This document shows, one piece after another, positions 36,122 to 45,701 of a stretch of 64,000 nucleotides of DNA. The stretch's first letter is position 1. Every line of letters begins with the position of its first letter. The position numbers and the translations under genes were made by a program. The notes under the pieces were generated by a model, which searched no databases, had not been told where the DNA came from, and worked only from the letters and a program-made list of their open reading frames with translations. The stretch comes from Mycolicibacterium komossense (GTDB lineage: Bacteria > Actinomycetota > Actinomycetes > Mycobacteriales > Mycobacteriaceae), in contig NZ_JACKTY010000012.1 of the NCBI RefSeq assembly GCF_025822605.1, positions 374,635-438,634 of the forward strand, read 5' to 3'.

Positions 36122-39100
36122 GTGTTTTCCAAGGTTCTGGTTGCCAACCGCGGTGAGATCGCGATCCGCGCGTTTCGTGCCGCCTACGAGCTGGGCGTGG
36201 ACACGGTTGCGGTCTACCCCTACGAAGATCGCAACTCGTTGCATAGGCTCAAGGCTGACGAGTCGTATCAGATTGGCGTAGAGGGTCATCCGGTTCGCGC
36301 GTACCTGAGCGTCGACCAGATCGTGTCGACAGCGCTGGCCTGCGGCGCCGATGCGATCTACCCCGGCTACGGGTTTTTGTCGGAGAACCCCGAACTGGCC
36401 GCGGCGTGTGCTGCGGCCGGTATCACGTTCGTCGGCCCGTCTGCCGACGTGCTGCAGCTCACTGGTAACAAGGCCCGGGCGATCGCCGCGGCCCGGGCTG
36501 CCGGGCTGCCGGTCCTGGCGTCATCGGAACCGTCGGCTGACGTCGACGAGCTGGTGGCCGCTGCATCGTCGATGGAATTCCCGCTGTTCGTCAAGGCCGT
36601 CGCCGGCGGCGGCGGGCGCGGGATGCGTCGCGTCGCTGACGCAGCCGATCTCCGCGAGGCCATCGAGGCCGCCTCGCGCGAAGCGGAATCGGCGTTCGGT
36701 GACGCGACGGTGTTCCTGGAGCAAGCGGTGATCAACCCCCGTCACATCGAGGTGCAGATCCTGGCCGACGGTTCCGGTGAGGTCATTCACCTGTTCGAGC
36801 GGGACTGCAGTGTGCAGCGCCGCCACCAGAAAGTCATCGAGCTGGCGCCGGCGCCGAATCTGGATCGGGGTATTCGTACGCGGATCTGTGACGACGCGGT
36901 GGCGTTCGCCCGCCAGATCGGATACTCGTGCGCGGGCACGGTGGAGTTCCTGCTCGACGAGCGAGGGCGCCATGTCTTCATCGAGATGAACCCGCGAATC
37001 CAAGTGGAACATACGGTGACCGAGGAGATCACCGACGTGGATCTCGTGTCCGCCCAACTGCGCATCGCCGCCGGAGAGACGTTGGCGGACCTCGGACTTA
37101 CACAGGACACAGTCCGGATGCACGGTGCAGCCATCCAATGCAGGATCACCACGGAGGACCCCGCGAACGGGTTTCGGCCGGATACCGGACGGATCACCGG
37201 ATACCGCTCTCCGGGTGGCGCAGGTATCCGTCTCGACGGTGGCACGAACGTCGGCGCTGACATCACCGCCCATTTTGACTCGATGCTGGTCAAGCTCAGC
37301 TGTCGTGGAAGTGATTTCGCCACGGCGGTCCGACGGGCCCGACGCGGAGTAGCGGAATTCCGCATCCGAGGCGTGTCCACGAATATCCCGTTTCTGCAGG
37401 CTATTCTGGACGATCCCGCCTTCCAGTCCGGCCACGTCACAACGTCATTCATCGACGAGCGACCGCAATTGTTGACCTCGCGCTCCAGCGCCGACCGCGG
37501 CACCAAGATCCTGAACTACCTGGCAGATGTCACCGTCAACCAGCCGCATGGACCGCGGCCCTCGGCGGTCTACCCCCGCGACAAGCTGCCCGATATCGAC
37601 CTGACGGCGGCTGCACCGCCAGGCTCCAAACAGCGGCTGACCGCTCTTGGCCCGGACGGGTTCGCGCGGTGGATGAGGGAGTCCAAGAAGGTCGGCGTCA
37701 CCGACACGACATTTCGGGACGCGCACCAGTCGTTGTTGGCTACGCGGGTGCGCACCAGCGGACTTCTGCGGGTTGCACCGTACATCGCCCGCATGACGCC
37801 GGAGCTGCTCTCGGTCGAATGCTGGGGCGGAGCTACCTATGACGTGGCGTTGCGATTTCTGAAGCAGGACCCCTGGGATCGGTTAGCGGCGTTGCGCGAG
37901 GGACTACCGAACATCTGCCTGCAGATGCTGCTCCGTGGTCGCAACACAGTCGGTTACACGCCGTACCCCGAGCGGGTCACCCACGCGTTCGTTGACGAAG
38001 CGGCGCAGACCGGTGTGGACATCTTCCGGATCTTCGATTCGCTCAACAACATTGATGCGATGCGTCCCGCGATCGACGCGGTGCTGAATACGGGCACGAC
38101 CGTCGCCGAGGTGGCCATGTCGTACACCGGCGACTTGTGCAGTCCGCACGAGGAGCTCTACACGCTGGACTATTACCTGCGGCTGGCGGAATCGATCGTC
38201 CACGCCGGAGCCCACGTCCTTGCCATCAAGGACATGGCCGGATTGTTGCGTGCGCCGGCGGCGGCAACCCTTGTTGCCGCCCTGAAGTCACGCTTCGACC
38301 TGCCGGTACATGTGCACACGCACGACACCCCGGGTGGGCAGTTGGCGACCTATGTGGCCGCCTGGACGGCGGGCGCCGATACTGTCGATGGGGCGGCAGC
38401 GCCGCTGGCCGGCACCACCAGCCAGCCGTCGCTGTCGTCGATTGTGGCTGCGGCGGCGCATACCGAATTCGATACCGGGCTGTCGTTGGCGGCGGTATGT
38501 GATCTGGAGCCGTACTGGGAGGCGCTGCGAAAGGTCTACGCGCCATTTGATGTTGCGGCGTCCGGACCGGCTTTTCCGACCGGGCGGGTGTATACCCACG
38601 AGATCCCGGGCGGCCAATTGAGCAACCTGCGCCAGCAGGCCATCGCGTTGGGACTGGGGGACCGGTTCGAGGACATCGAGAATGCCTACGCCGGCGCCGA
38701 TCGCGTACTGGGCCGGTTGATCAAAGTCACCCCGTCGAGCAAGGTGGTGGGGGACCTCGCGCTGTCGCTGGTCGGTGCAGGAGCCAGCGCGGACGAGTTC
38801 GCGCAAGACCCGGCGCGCTACGACATCCCCGGCAGCGTCATCGGGTTCCTACGTGGAGAGCTGGGCGATCCACCCGGTGGGTGGCCAGAACCGTTGCGCA
38901 CCAAGGCTCTCGACGGTCGTTCCCTGGCGGAACCGGAGCAGGAGTTGACCGCCGAGCAGGAAGCAGTACTGGCGGCGCCGGGACCGAAGCGCCAGGCGAT
39001 GCTCAATCATCTGCTGTTCGCAGGGCCAACCGCCGAGTTCGAAGCGCACCGTGAGGAATTCGGCGACACCAGCCGGCTGTCGGCGAACCAGTTCTTCTAC

Positions 39101-39514
39101 GGCCTGAGGCACGGCGAAGAACATCGGGTGAAACTGGAACCCGGAGTGGAATTACTGATCGGGTTGGAAGCGATCAGCGACGCCGACGAGCGCGGCATGC
39201 GGACCGTCATGTGCATTATCAACGGACAACTGCGGCCGGTCGTGGTCCGAGACCGCTCGATCGCCTCTGATGTCCCGGTATCGGAGAAGGCCGACAGGAC
39301 CAACCCCGACCACGTGGCCGCACCGTTCGCCGGGGTGGTTACCGTGACCGTGGTCGAGGGCGACACCGTCGAGGCGGGCCAGACCGTGGCGACCATCGAG
39401 GCGATGAAGATGGAGGCTGCGATTACCGCCACCAAGGCCGGCACGGTCAAGCGCGTCGCGGTCGCCGCCACCGCCCAGGTCGAAGGTGGCGATCTGCTCG
39501 TGGTCGTCAACTGA
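36122..39514 (+). CDS. pyc: Pyruvate carboxylase
   Basis: 1130 residues in the usual order. The N-terminal biotin carboxylase has KVLVANRGEIAIRAFRAAYELG, FVKAVAGGGGRGMRRV, and VFIEMNPRIQVEHTVTEEITDVDLV. The central carboxyltransferase has TDTTFRDAHQSLLATRVRT, EVAMSYTGDLCSP and LAIKDMAGLLRAPAA. The C-terminal biotin carrier carries the EAMKME biotinyl-Lys near residue 1093. It makes oxaloacetate from pyruvate, bicarbonate and ATP. GTG 36122 follows AAGGGG, 19 bases after prpC. A whole pyc gene inside a prp operon is unusual and closes the cycle by turning the pyruvate made by PrpB into the oxaloacetate used by PrpC. Confidence 0.96.
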   Translation: MFSKVLVANRGEIAIRAFRAAYELGVDTVAVYPYEDRNSLHRLKADESYQIGVEGHPVRAYLSVDQIVSTALACGADAIYPGYGFLSENPELAAACAAAGITFVGPSADVLQLTGNKARAIAAARAAGLPVLASSEPSADVDELVAAASSMEFPLFVKAVAGGGGRGMRRVADAADLREAIEAASREAESAFGDATVFLEQAVINPRHIEVQILADGSGEVIHLFERDCSVQRRHQKVIELAPAPNLDRGIRTRICDDAVAFARQIGYSCAGTVEFLLDERGRHVFIEMNPRIQVEHTVTEEITDVDLVSAQLRIAAGETLADLGLTQDTVRMHGAAIQCRITTEDPANGFRPDTGRITGYRSPGGAGIRLDGGTNVGADITAHFDSMLVKLSCRGSDFATAVRRARRGVAEFRIRGVSTNIPFLQAILDDPAFQSGHVTTSFIDERPQLLTSRSSADRGTKILNYLADVTVNQPHGPRPSAVYPRDKLPDIDLTAAAPPGSKQRLTALGPDGFARWMRESKKVGVTDTTFRDAHQSLLATRVRTSGLLRVAPYIARMTPELLSVECWGGATYDVALRFLKQDPWDRLAALREGLPNICLQMLLRGRNTVGYTPYPERVTHAFVDEAAQTGVDIFRIFDSLNNIDAMRPAIDAVLNTGTTVAEVAMSYTGDLCSPHEELYTLDYYLRLAESIVHAGAHVLAIKDMAGLLRAPAAATLVAALKSRFDLPVHVHTHDTPGGQLATYVAAWTAGADTVDGAAAPLAGTTSQPSLSSIVAAAAHTEFDTGLSLAAVCDLEPYWEALRKVYAPFDVAASGPAFPTGRVYTHEIPGGQLSNLRQQAIALGLGDRFEDIENAYAGADRVLGRLIKVTPSSKVVGDLALSLVGAGASADEFAQDPARYDIPGSVIGFLRGELGDPPGGWPEPLRTKALDGRSLAEPEQELTAEQEAVLAAPGPKRQAMLNHLLFAGPTAEFEAHREEFGDTSRLSANQFFYGLRHGEEHRVKLEPGVELLIGLEAISDADERGMRTVMCIINGQLRPVVVRDRSIASDVPVSEKADRTNPDHVAAPFAGVVTVTVVEGDTVEAGQTVATIEAMKMEAAITATKAGTVKRVAVAATAQVEGGDLLVVVN

Positions 39515-39517
39515 CCG

Positions 39518-39895
39518 TCAATCAGACTGTCGACGCTGCCTTTTCGGTCTCTCAAACCGGTACCGCATCAGATTGTCCGGGGGTAGAGTAAGGCCAGGGC
39601 CGCCCTCACCCAGCCAGTTGGTGATGGCGGCCGCCGCGTCTTCGTCGAGGACGAACCCGAGCCATGTCGGTCGTCCTCCGCTTTGATGTCCTGTTCTGGA
39701 TGGGGACACCACGAGGACGTTTGATCGCTCGCAGGGTCCTAGGCAGTCCGTGATCCGAAAATTGGCTACCCCCCGCAACAGGTCGCGTAGGAGTACCAGC
39801 TGGGCGTCGTGATCGAACCCGGGGTGCTTTCTCGTCGTACCGCAGCAGCAACCACGGCACATGGTGACGGTAGGTCTGGACTGGTCCACCGGCAT
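39518..39895 (-). CDS. (2Fe-2S) ferredoxin-domain protein
   Basis: 125 residues starting at ATG 39895. VTMCRGCCCGTTRKHPGFDH near the N-terminus and ITDCLGPCERSNVLVV near residue 65 match thioredoxin-like 2Fe-2S ferredoxins (CxxxxC...C...C). The C-terminus has a WLGFVLDEDAAAAITNWL helix and a basic tail. It overlaps the stop of the DHPS-like gene by one base (TGATG), so it is coupled to it. The role is unknown; it could feed electrons to a pathway partner. It ends four bases from the convergent pyc stop. Confidence 0.8.
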   Translation of the reverse strand: MPVDQSRPTVTMCRGCCCGTTRKHPGFDHDAQLVLLRDLLRGVANFRITDCLGPCERSNVLVVSPSRTGHQSGGRPTWLGFVLDEDAAAAITNWLGEGGPGLTLPPDNLMRYRFERPKRQRRQSD

Positions 39896-40683
39896 CAGCC
39901 CCAGATCGTATTCAGCATCGCGATGGTGTCGATCGTCTCCGGCACGTCGTGGACTCGAATGACGTCCACGCCAGCAGACCACGCCGGCCCGATGACCGCC
40001 AGAGAGGCCGCGAGACGATTGTCTACATCGCGCCCAGTCACGGCTCCCAAGAACGACTTCCGGCTGGCGCCCAGCAGCACGGGGAAGGGTCCGCCGCATA
40101 GTTGAGGGAGGTGGCGCAGAAGCCGCACGTTGTCGGCGGGAGATTTCCCGAATCCGATCCCCGGATCAACCCACACGCGGGAGGCGCCACTATCGACGGC
40201 GGCGTGGGCGGTGTCCGTGACGAAGGCCGTGATGTCGGTGCAGACGTCGCCGTAGCTGGGATAGACCCCGGCGACCACCGGCACGGTGTGGGAATGCATG
40301 CTGACGTAGCCGACGCCGAGGCGGCCGGCCACTTCATAGAGCTTGCCCGACACATCGTTGACGATCCGGGCGCCGGCGTCGACCGCGGCTTCGGCGACCT
40401 CGGCATGCCGAGTATCGACCGAGGCGACGCCGAACCGAACCAATTCCGCGACAACAGGTATGACCCGGGCGAGCTCTTCGGCCACCGAGACAGGGTCGGC
40501 GTCGGGCCTGGTCGATTCACCGCCGACGTCGACCGCCCATGCACCGGAGTCGAACATCTGCCGCCCCGCGCTTACTGCTCGCTCCAGCGTCTCGAATCTG
40601 CTTTTCGCCCAGAAGGAATCGGGAGTGGCGTTGACGATTCCCATGACGCGCATCGGAGTGGCGCGGAGCCGGGTGCCGGTCAC
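39895..40683 (-). CDS. Dihydropteroate synthase-like pterin-binding enzyme
   Basis: 262 residues with most DHPS landmarks: VMGIVNATPDSF at the N-terminus, AVDVGGESTRPDADPVSVAEELARVIPVV, ASVDTRHAEVAEAAVDAGARIVNDVSG, VWVDPGIGFGKSPADNVRLLRHL, LLGASRKSFLGAVTGR and IRVHDVPETID. Deviations from chromosomal FolP are DSFWAKSRF in place of DSFSDGG and YVSMHSHTVPVV in place of VLMH.RG, both at or near substrate loops. GTG 40683 overlaps the relaxase stop by four bases. It may be a variant DHPS (as sul genes are) or a pterin enzyme with a new substrate. Confidence 0.8.
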   Translation of the reverse strand: MTGTRLRATPMRVMGIVNATPDSFWAKSRFETLERAVSAGRQMFDSGAWAVDVGGESTRPDADPVSVAEELARVIPVVAELVRFGVASVDTRHAEVAEAAVDAGARIVNDVSGKLYEVAGRLGVGYVSMHSHTVPVVAGVYPSYGDVCTDITAFVTDTAHAAVDSGASRVWVDPGIGFGKSPADNVRLLRHLPQLCGGPFPVLLGASRKSFLGAVTGRDVDNRLAASLAVIGPAWSAGVDVIRVHDVPETIDTIAMLNTIWG

Positions 40684-43600
40684 GGTTTTGGTGCCCAGTA
40701 GGCCAGCATCTCGGCGAAGGTGTCGAAGGCCGGCTTCGAGACACCATAGGGCGCTTCGAAATGCAGACTCAGCGGGAACCCCAAGGCCTCGTAGGCGGCT
40801 TCGGCGGCGACCCAGCCGGCGTGTGCGTGCGCCACGTCGTGTTGGTAGGGCCGCTGCTCGACGTGGCGGCGGTGCAGCGCGATCAGTTCGCCTGCTGCGG
40901 CCTGCTCGGCCGGGCCCCCGCGCGCGGAGAGCACCGCCTCGGCCAGCGCCCGAGCGCGCGCCTTGGCCTCAGCGCAGCGGGCCCGCAGTTCGGTGATGTC
41001 GATGTCGAGATTCGGGGTGGCCGCTGGGCGCTCGGTGAGCAGGGAGTAGAAGTCCAGATCGCCGAGACTGTCCTCGAATTCGGAGTCGTAGCTCAGGTAC
41101 TCGTCCTGGCCGGGATCAGCAAGGTGATCGGTGCCGATTGGGTGCAGCGGCGGCTCGTTCAATGATTGTCCGACGCTGTCGGCGGGGTGCGGGATGTCGG
41201 TGTCGATGTCGGCGGCGTAGTGGGTGAGCAGCTCGACGCGGTAGGTCAGAACGCGGGCGTATTCGTCGGGGCGGATCGCGTCGTCGTCGAGCGCGTCGAG
41301 CAGGTACTCAGCCGCCGCGGCCAGCAGGTCCGCTGATGGCCAGTCCGAGGCGTTGACCGCGGCGACCAGCGCGGGCCAGGCCGGGTCACCGGTAATGGTT
41401 TCGGCAGCCGCGCTGCCCAGGATGCAGTGCAGCTCGGCCGTCCACGGTGGGCGGAGCCGTTCGTTGGAGGCGTCGAGGGTGGCCGGGGCCAGGGTGCCGG
41501 CCAGCCGCCACCACAAGGCGGCGGCGGGCAGTTCGTCGGGCAGTGCGCCGTGACGGGCCATCGCCTCGTTGACGAGCGCGGCGACGTCCGCGCCGGCGCG
41601 CGCGGCTTGGTCGAGGTGGGTGGCCAGCCGTGGCCAGAACGGGTCGGCGGTGATGTTCGGGTCGATGCCCTCGGCCAGGGTGCGCCACCGGGTAGCGCCG
41701 TGTCCGCCGCTGATGAGTGCGGCGTCCAGGCGCTGATGGAGCAGGGCCTGGAAGGACGCGGAGCGGTTGGCGTGCTGGGTGGGTCCGGTGATGCGGGTGT
41801 CGGCGGGGTCGACGTCGTGGGCGGCGCGGAACACTGCGATTTCGGCGAGCAGTCCGGGTCGTTGACCGGCCAGCGGGCGCGCCCATACCGGTGCGGTTGC
41901 CGGGGTCCAGGCGCGGGCATGTTCGCGGATCTGCTCGGCGATCGCTTCGACGAGTTGGGCACGGGCAGTGAGATAGCGCGCCCAGGCCGATTCGTCCTGA
42001 AGTGCTGTGGGAATCGAGGGCAGCCAGCGTAGCGGGCCGACGATGTCCAGGGCGGAGTTGTCGGGGGTGGGCAGGCGCCAATCCAGCACGGCGGCGGGGT
42101 CGGTGGCGTTGCCGAGCGGGCGCTGCGCGGCGTGCGCCAGCGCCTGCTGCGGGTCGTGGCCGTCGAGGGCCAGCAGGGCCAGGTTGCGCCGCAACACTGG
42201 CCACGCTTCGGCGTTGGTGATGTCGGGGCGCAGGGCGGTGGCGGCGGCGTCGATGCGGGCCATGGTGTCGGTGCCGGCGAGCTGCTCGGCGGCGCTGGAG
42301 AGGGCGTCGGTGTACATGTCGGCCGCGCGCGCCAGGCGGGTGAACGGATCGCGTTCGGCACGTTGCGTGCTGTGCGCGGAGATCTGTGCGCCGTCGCGGC
42401 GCAGGATGCCTGACAGGATGTCCACCGCGGTCGGGGGGTGGGTGGCTTTGGGGGTGAGGATGGCGTGCGGGTCGGCCTCGCTGGTGGAGAAGTAGATGTG
42501 GTTTTCGCGCCTGCCGCGGGTAAGGGCGACGTAGAGCTGTTCGCGGGTCAAGGTGTCGGAGCCGACCACGTGGCATTCGTGGCGGGCGGTCGATCCTTGG
42601 GCGCCGTTGATGGTGCGGGCATACCCGAGCGTGGTGTTCGTCTGGACGTAGCGGGCGGGCAGCCGGGCCATGGATTCGGTGTCGGATCCGGTCAGCCGCG
42701 ACACCGTGACGGTGCCGCGGTCGTTGATGTCTTTGATGACCCAGCGGTGCCCGTTTTTGACCCAGCCGCCGCCGGGGATGTGCAGCCAGCGTGCGTTGCT
42801 GCGTGTCAGAATCCAGTCCCCGACGCTGGCGGTCAACCCGTCGGACAGGGTGACGGTGCGGGTGTTGTCCGGGTGCGGGTCGCCGCGCAGCCGGTCCAGG
42901 CGGGCGCGTTCGTTGAGTTCGGCGACCAGCTCGTTGGTGGGGGCGATGAGCAGGGCGTCGCGGCCCTCGCCGATGGCTTCTGCCCATGCCTGATAGGCCA
43001 TGTCGGCGGCGACGTGTTCGGCCCCGACGTGGACCCGGCTGTGGTCGAGGTAGAACGCGATGCCGGTGGGGTCACCGTCACGCAGGGCGAGGCTGGCTGC
43101 GCCTTCGGCGGCCCCGATGATGGGGTCAGTGAACCGCACGACATCCGACAGTGTGAGGGCCCCGTGCTGGGCCACGATGTCGCGCAGCACCCCGCCCGCG
43201 GCGACTGAGGCGAGCTGCTTGTCGTCGCCGATGAGGCGCACGCTGGCACCGTGGGCCAGGGCGTGGGAGATCACCGCATCCAGCCCTGTGGTGGACGCCA
43301 TGCCGGCCTCGTCGACCACGATCAGGGTTTGGGGGCCGATGTGGTCGAACCAGGTGCGGGCGGGGTCATCGGCGGCCGGTGGGGGACCGCCGCCGCGCCC
43401 GGAAAGTTGGACCAGTTTGTCGATGGTGTCGGTCGCTGCGCCGAGGTCGGCGGCCAAGACTTCGGCCGCCGCGGCGGTCGGTGCGAGGCCGATGACGTTG
43501 CCTCCGCTGTTGGCCCACGCGGCCGCAAGGGGGGCCATCGCGGTGGTCTTGCCGGTGCCGGCGGGGGCGAGTGCGAGTTGCACGCGGGCCCCGGAGGTGG

Positions 43601-45419
43601 CCATGTCGCGCAGCAGGGTTTGTTGGCCGTCGTTGAGTTCCGCACCGTGCTGGGCGTGGGCTTCCAGCAGAGCGAGGCCAATGCTGTCGTCGTCGACGAC
43701 ATGGCCGCCGGAAAGCCCTGCGGCGTGCAGGATTCGGCGCTCTGCGGCGAGGATCTCGGCGCTGGTGTAGGCGGTGGTGTCGTGGCGGGTGTAGACGCTG
43801 GCGCCGTCGCGGCGGCGCAGCACGTCGGGCTCGTTCATCTCGGTGTCGGCGGTGGTCGTCAACGCGATGCTGTGGGTGCCCAAGGCGGCTGCGATGATGC
43901 GCTCCGCCACCTGTGGCGTGTCGTGGCAGTCGGTGTAGCGCAGGACTCTTGACACCTCGGCGCGAACATGGTTGATCTGCCATGTCGAGCGTGACGCGGA
44001 GACCGTGCCGATGACCTTGGCGGCCTGTTCGGCGACCCACTGCTCGGTGACGGTGACGCGTTCGCGTGGGGCCCGCCCGGAGGTCAGTGCGGCGACCATC
44101 GCGTCGAGTTCGCGGTGGCTTCCCAGGGCGCCGATGGCCTCGGTCCGCCACTGGTGGCGCTGCTCTGCCAGCGACCGTGGTTCGTGCTTGGCGGCTCGGG
44201 TTTCCAGCGTGGCTTGCTGGGACAGGGCCAGCATCTCCACCGCGCTGGGCTCACGCCCGTGGACCTGTTGGAAGTCTTTGGCGAGTTGGCCGACGCGGTG
44301 CTCGATGGCCGCCCGGCGCGACGACCACACGTCGATCAGTTGGGCTGACATGCCGACGATTTCGCGGACGGGCCGCTTGCCCGGTTCGGGGGTGTCGTTG
44401 GCGAAGCTGACGCCGAGTTCGGCGATCAGATTGGCCTCGCACAACGTGTTGTACAGCTCCGATGCCGACACCTTGGCTTTGTAGAGCGGTTGGCCATCGA
44501 GGGCCAGCCAGCGGGGGATGCCATCGGGGCCGATCGCGCATACTTTGTTGCTCACCGCGACGTGGGTGTGCAGGTTCGGATCCCCGGCACGGGAGTCGCG
44601 GTGATCGAAGGCGGCGGCGATGAATCCGCCTGCGTCGACCTGGGCTACACCGTTGGTGCCCATGCGGGAGAAGCAGGCTTGGGATTCGAGGAACGCCAGG
44701 GTGTCGGCGACGGCTTTGTGGTGGCAGTCTTCGATGGTTTTGGCGATGCTCAGCGGGGCTAGTGCCCACAGTGCGGATACCGATTTGACGGGGGTGAACG
44801 TCAGGTCGTACCCGGCTACGGCGGTGGTGTCTAGGCGTGAGAGCCGGGCGATGAACCCGGTCAGTTCGCGCTCGTCGAGGTGGGTGCGGCCGTAGCGTTC
44901 GACGAACATTTCCGCGGCGACGGTGGTGCGGATTTCGGCGCGCACTTCCGGGTCGAGCGGGGCGTTGGTGGCGCGGCCGATGGTGTGGTTGTAGCTGCTG
45001 TAGGCGCCGCGCAGCCGGCGGGTGAAGTCGTTCTCGTTGGCGCCCAACCGGAATGGGCGGCCGAGCTTGGCGGCGGCGTGTGCGCCGTCGACCCATACCC
45101 CGATGCCGGTGAGGTGTTCGGTGATCTTGGTGGCGTTGGGGTGCAGCCCTTCCCCGAAGAGTGCCTTCATCTGATCTTCGGTGACTTCGGAGCCCTTGGG
45201 CACCCCCCAAAGCTGTTGGACCAGAGGGTTGTCGGGGTCGCGGCTGACCGGCCGCCCGAGTGCGGCCAGGCCGCTTCCGACCCAGCGTCCGGGGGTCTCT
45301 CCCTTGCTTGAGTAGTAGTCGGTGAGGCTGGCCCGGCCCAGATCGGTGCCATCGGCGACGGCGACCTGCCGGAGCAGGTAGGTGTACCCGTCTCCGGCGG
45401 TTAATTTGTGTAGGCCCAT
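40680..45419 (-). CDS. MobF-family conjugative relaxase/helicase (TraA/TrwC type)
   Basis: About 1579 residues. The N-terminal TrwC relaxase domain has a DYYSSKGETPGRW tyrosine pair, the FTPVKSVSALWAL motif and the three-His metal site in FDHRDSRAGDPNLHTHVAVSNKV near residue 275. A RecD-like helicase follows, with LALAPAGTGKTTAMAPLA (Walker A, near 620) and LIVVDEAGMASTTGLD (Walker B), and RTINGAQGSTARHECHVVG, LYVALTRGRRENHIYF near 950. The C-terminal ~500 residues are charged and helical. It would nick oriT and unwind DNA for transfer. No type IV secretion genes are seen. ATG 45419 or GTG 45422. Confidence 0.93.
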   Translation of the reverse strand: MGLHKLTAGDGYTYLLRQVAVADGTDLGRASLTDYYSSKGETPGRWVGSGLAALGRPVSRDPDNPLVQQLWGVPKGSEVTEDQMKALFGEGLHPNATKITEHLTGIGVWVDGAHAAAKLGRPFRLGANENDFTRRLRGAYSSYNHTIGRATNAPLDPEVRAEIRTTVAAEMFVERYGRTHLDERELTGFIARLSRLDTTAVAGYDLTFTPVKSVSALWALAPLSIAKTIEDCHHKAVADTLAFLESQACFSRMGTNGVAQVDAGGFIAAAFDHRDSRAGDPNLHTHVAVSNKVCAIGPDGIPRWLALDGQPLYKAKVSASELYNTLCEANLIAELGVSFANDTPEPGKRPVREIVGMSAQLIDVWSSRRAAIEHRVGQLAKDFQQVHGREPSAVEMLALSQQATLETRAAKHEPRSLAEQRHQWRTEAIGALGSHRELDAMVAALTSGRAPRERVTVTEQWVAEQAAKVIGTVSASRSTWQINHVRAEVSRVLRYTDCHDTPQVAERIIAAALGTHSIALTTTADTEMNEPDVLRRRDGASVYTRHDTTAYTSAEILAAERRILHAAGLSGGHVVDDDSIGLALLEAHAQHGAELNDGQQTLLRDMATSGARVQLALAPAGTGKTTAMAPLAAAWANSGGNVIGLAPTAAAAEVLAADLGAATDTIDKLVQLSGRGGGPPPAADDPARTWFDHIGPQTLIVVDEAGMASTTGLDAVISHALAHGASVRLIGDDKQLASVAAGGVLRDIVAQHGALTLSDVVRFTDPIIGAAEGAASLALRDGDPTGIAFYLDHSRVHVGAEHVAADMAYQAWAEAIGEGRDALLIAPTNELVAELNERARLDRLRGDPHPDNTRTVTLSDGLTASVGDWILTRSNARWLHIPGGGWVKNGHRWVIKDINDRGTVTVSRLTGSDTESMARLPARYVQTNTTLGYARTINGAQGSTARHECHVVGSDTLTREQLYVALTRGRRENHIYFSTSEADPHAILTPKATHPPTAVDILSGILRRDGAQISAHSTQRAERDPFTRLARAADMYTDALSSAAEQLAGTDTMARIDAAATALRPDITNAEAWPVLRRNLALLALDGHDPQQALAHAAQRPLGNATDPAAVLDWRLPTPDNSALDIVGPLRWLPSIPTALQDESAWARYLTARAQLVEAIAEQIREHARAWTPATAPVWARPLAGQRPGLLAEIAVFRAAHDVDPADTRITGPTQHANRSASFQALLHQRLDAALISGGHGATRWRTLAEGIDPNITADPFWPRLATHLDQAARAGADVAALVNEAMARHGALPDELPAAALWWRLAGTLAPATLDASNERLRPPWTAELHCILGSAAAETITGDPAWPALVAAVNASDWPSADLLAAAAEYLLDALDDDAIRPDEYARVLTYRVELLTHYAADIDTDIPHPADSVGQSLNEPPLHPIGTDHLADPGQDEYLSYDSEFEDSLGDLDFYSLLTERPAATPNLDIDITELRARCAEAKARARALAEAVLSARGGPAEQAAAGELIALHRRHVEQRPYQHDVAHAHAGWVAAEAAYEALGFPLSLHFEAPYGVSKPAFDTFAEMLAYWAPKP

Positions 45420-45422
45420 CAC

Positions 45423-45701
45423 CGCGCGATCACCCCGAAAACGCTAGGGCGCAACCACCCCTACAGCACCGCCCAAAGTTGATGCACCGAGTGCCGTTAT
45501 CGTTTCGTGACCTCAATGCACTAGGTGTGATCGACACAGAAAGGCGACCTAAGGGCGCAGGTGAAGACGGGCCGAGGGGGCGGTAGGTGGGTGTGCGGCG
45601 TCAGATGCACTTGGGGGAGTGTAGGAATGGCCGCTGCGCGGATGCAGGACATGTGGTTGGGGCACTGCTGGCGGGGTGGTGGAGGTTTTAGGTTGAGCGC
45701 C
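45423..45701. other. Candidate oriT region between relaxase and HTH gene
   Basis: This divergent gap of 279 bases is the natural place for the origin of transfer. The word ATGCAC recurs at 45482, 45516 and 45605; the first two copies form short hairpins, GCACcgaGTGC (45484-45494) and CACtagGTG (45519-45527). No classical nic sequence is recognised. It must also hold both promoters. A purine-rich GGAGG precedes the HTH gene. Confidence 0.4.

Noticed and set aside
41246-42987. Long open frames on both strands inside the relaxase gene
   Set aside because: They are Pro/Arg/Ala-rich shadows of the C-terminal part of the relaxase, which is continuous and carries clear motifs.
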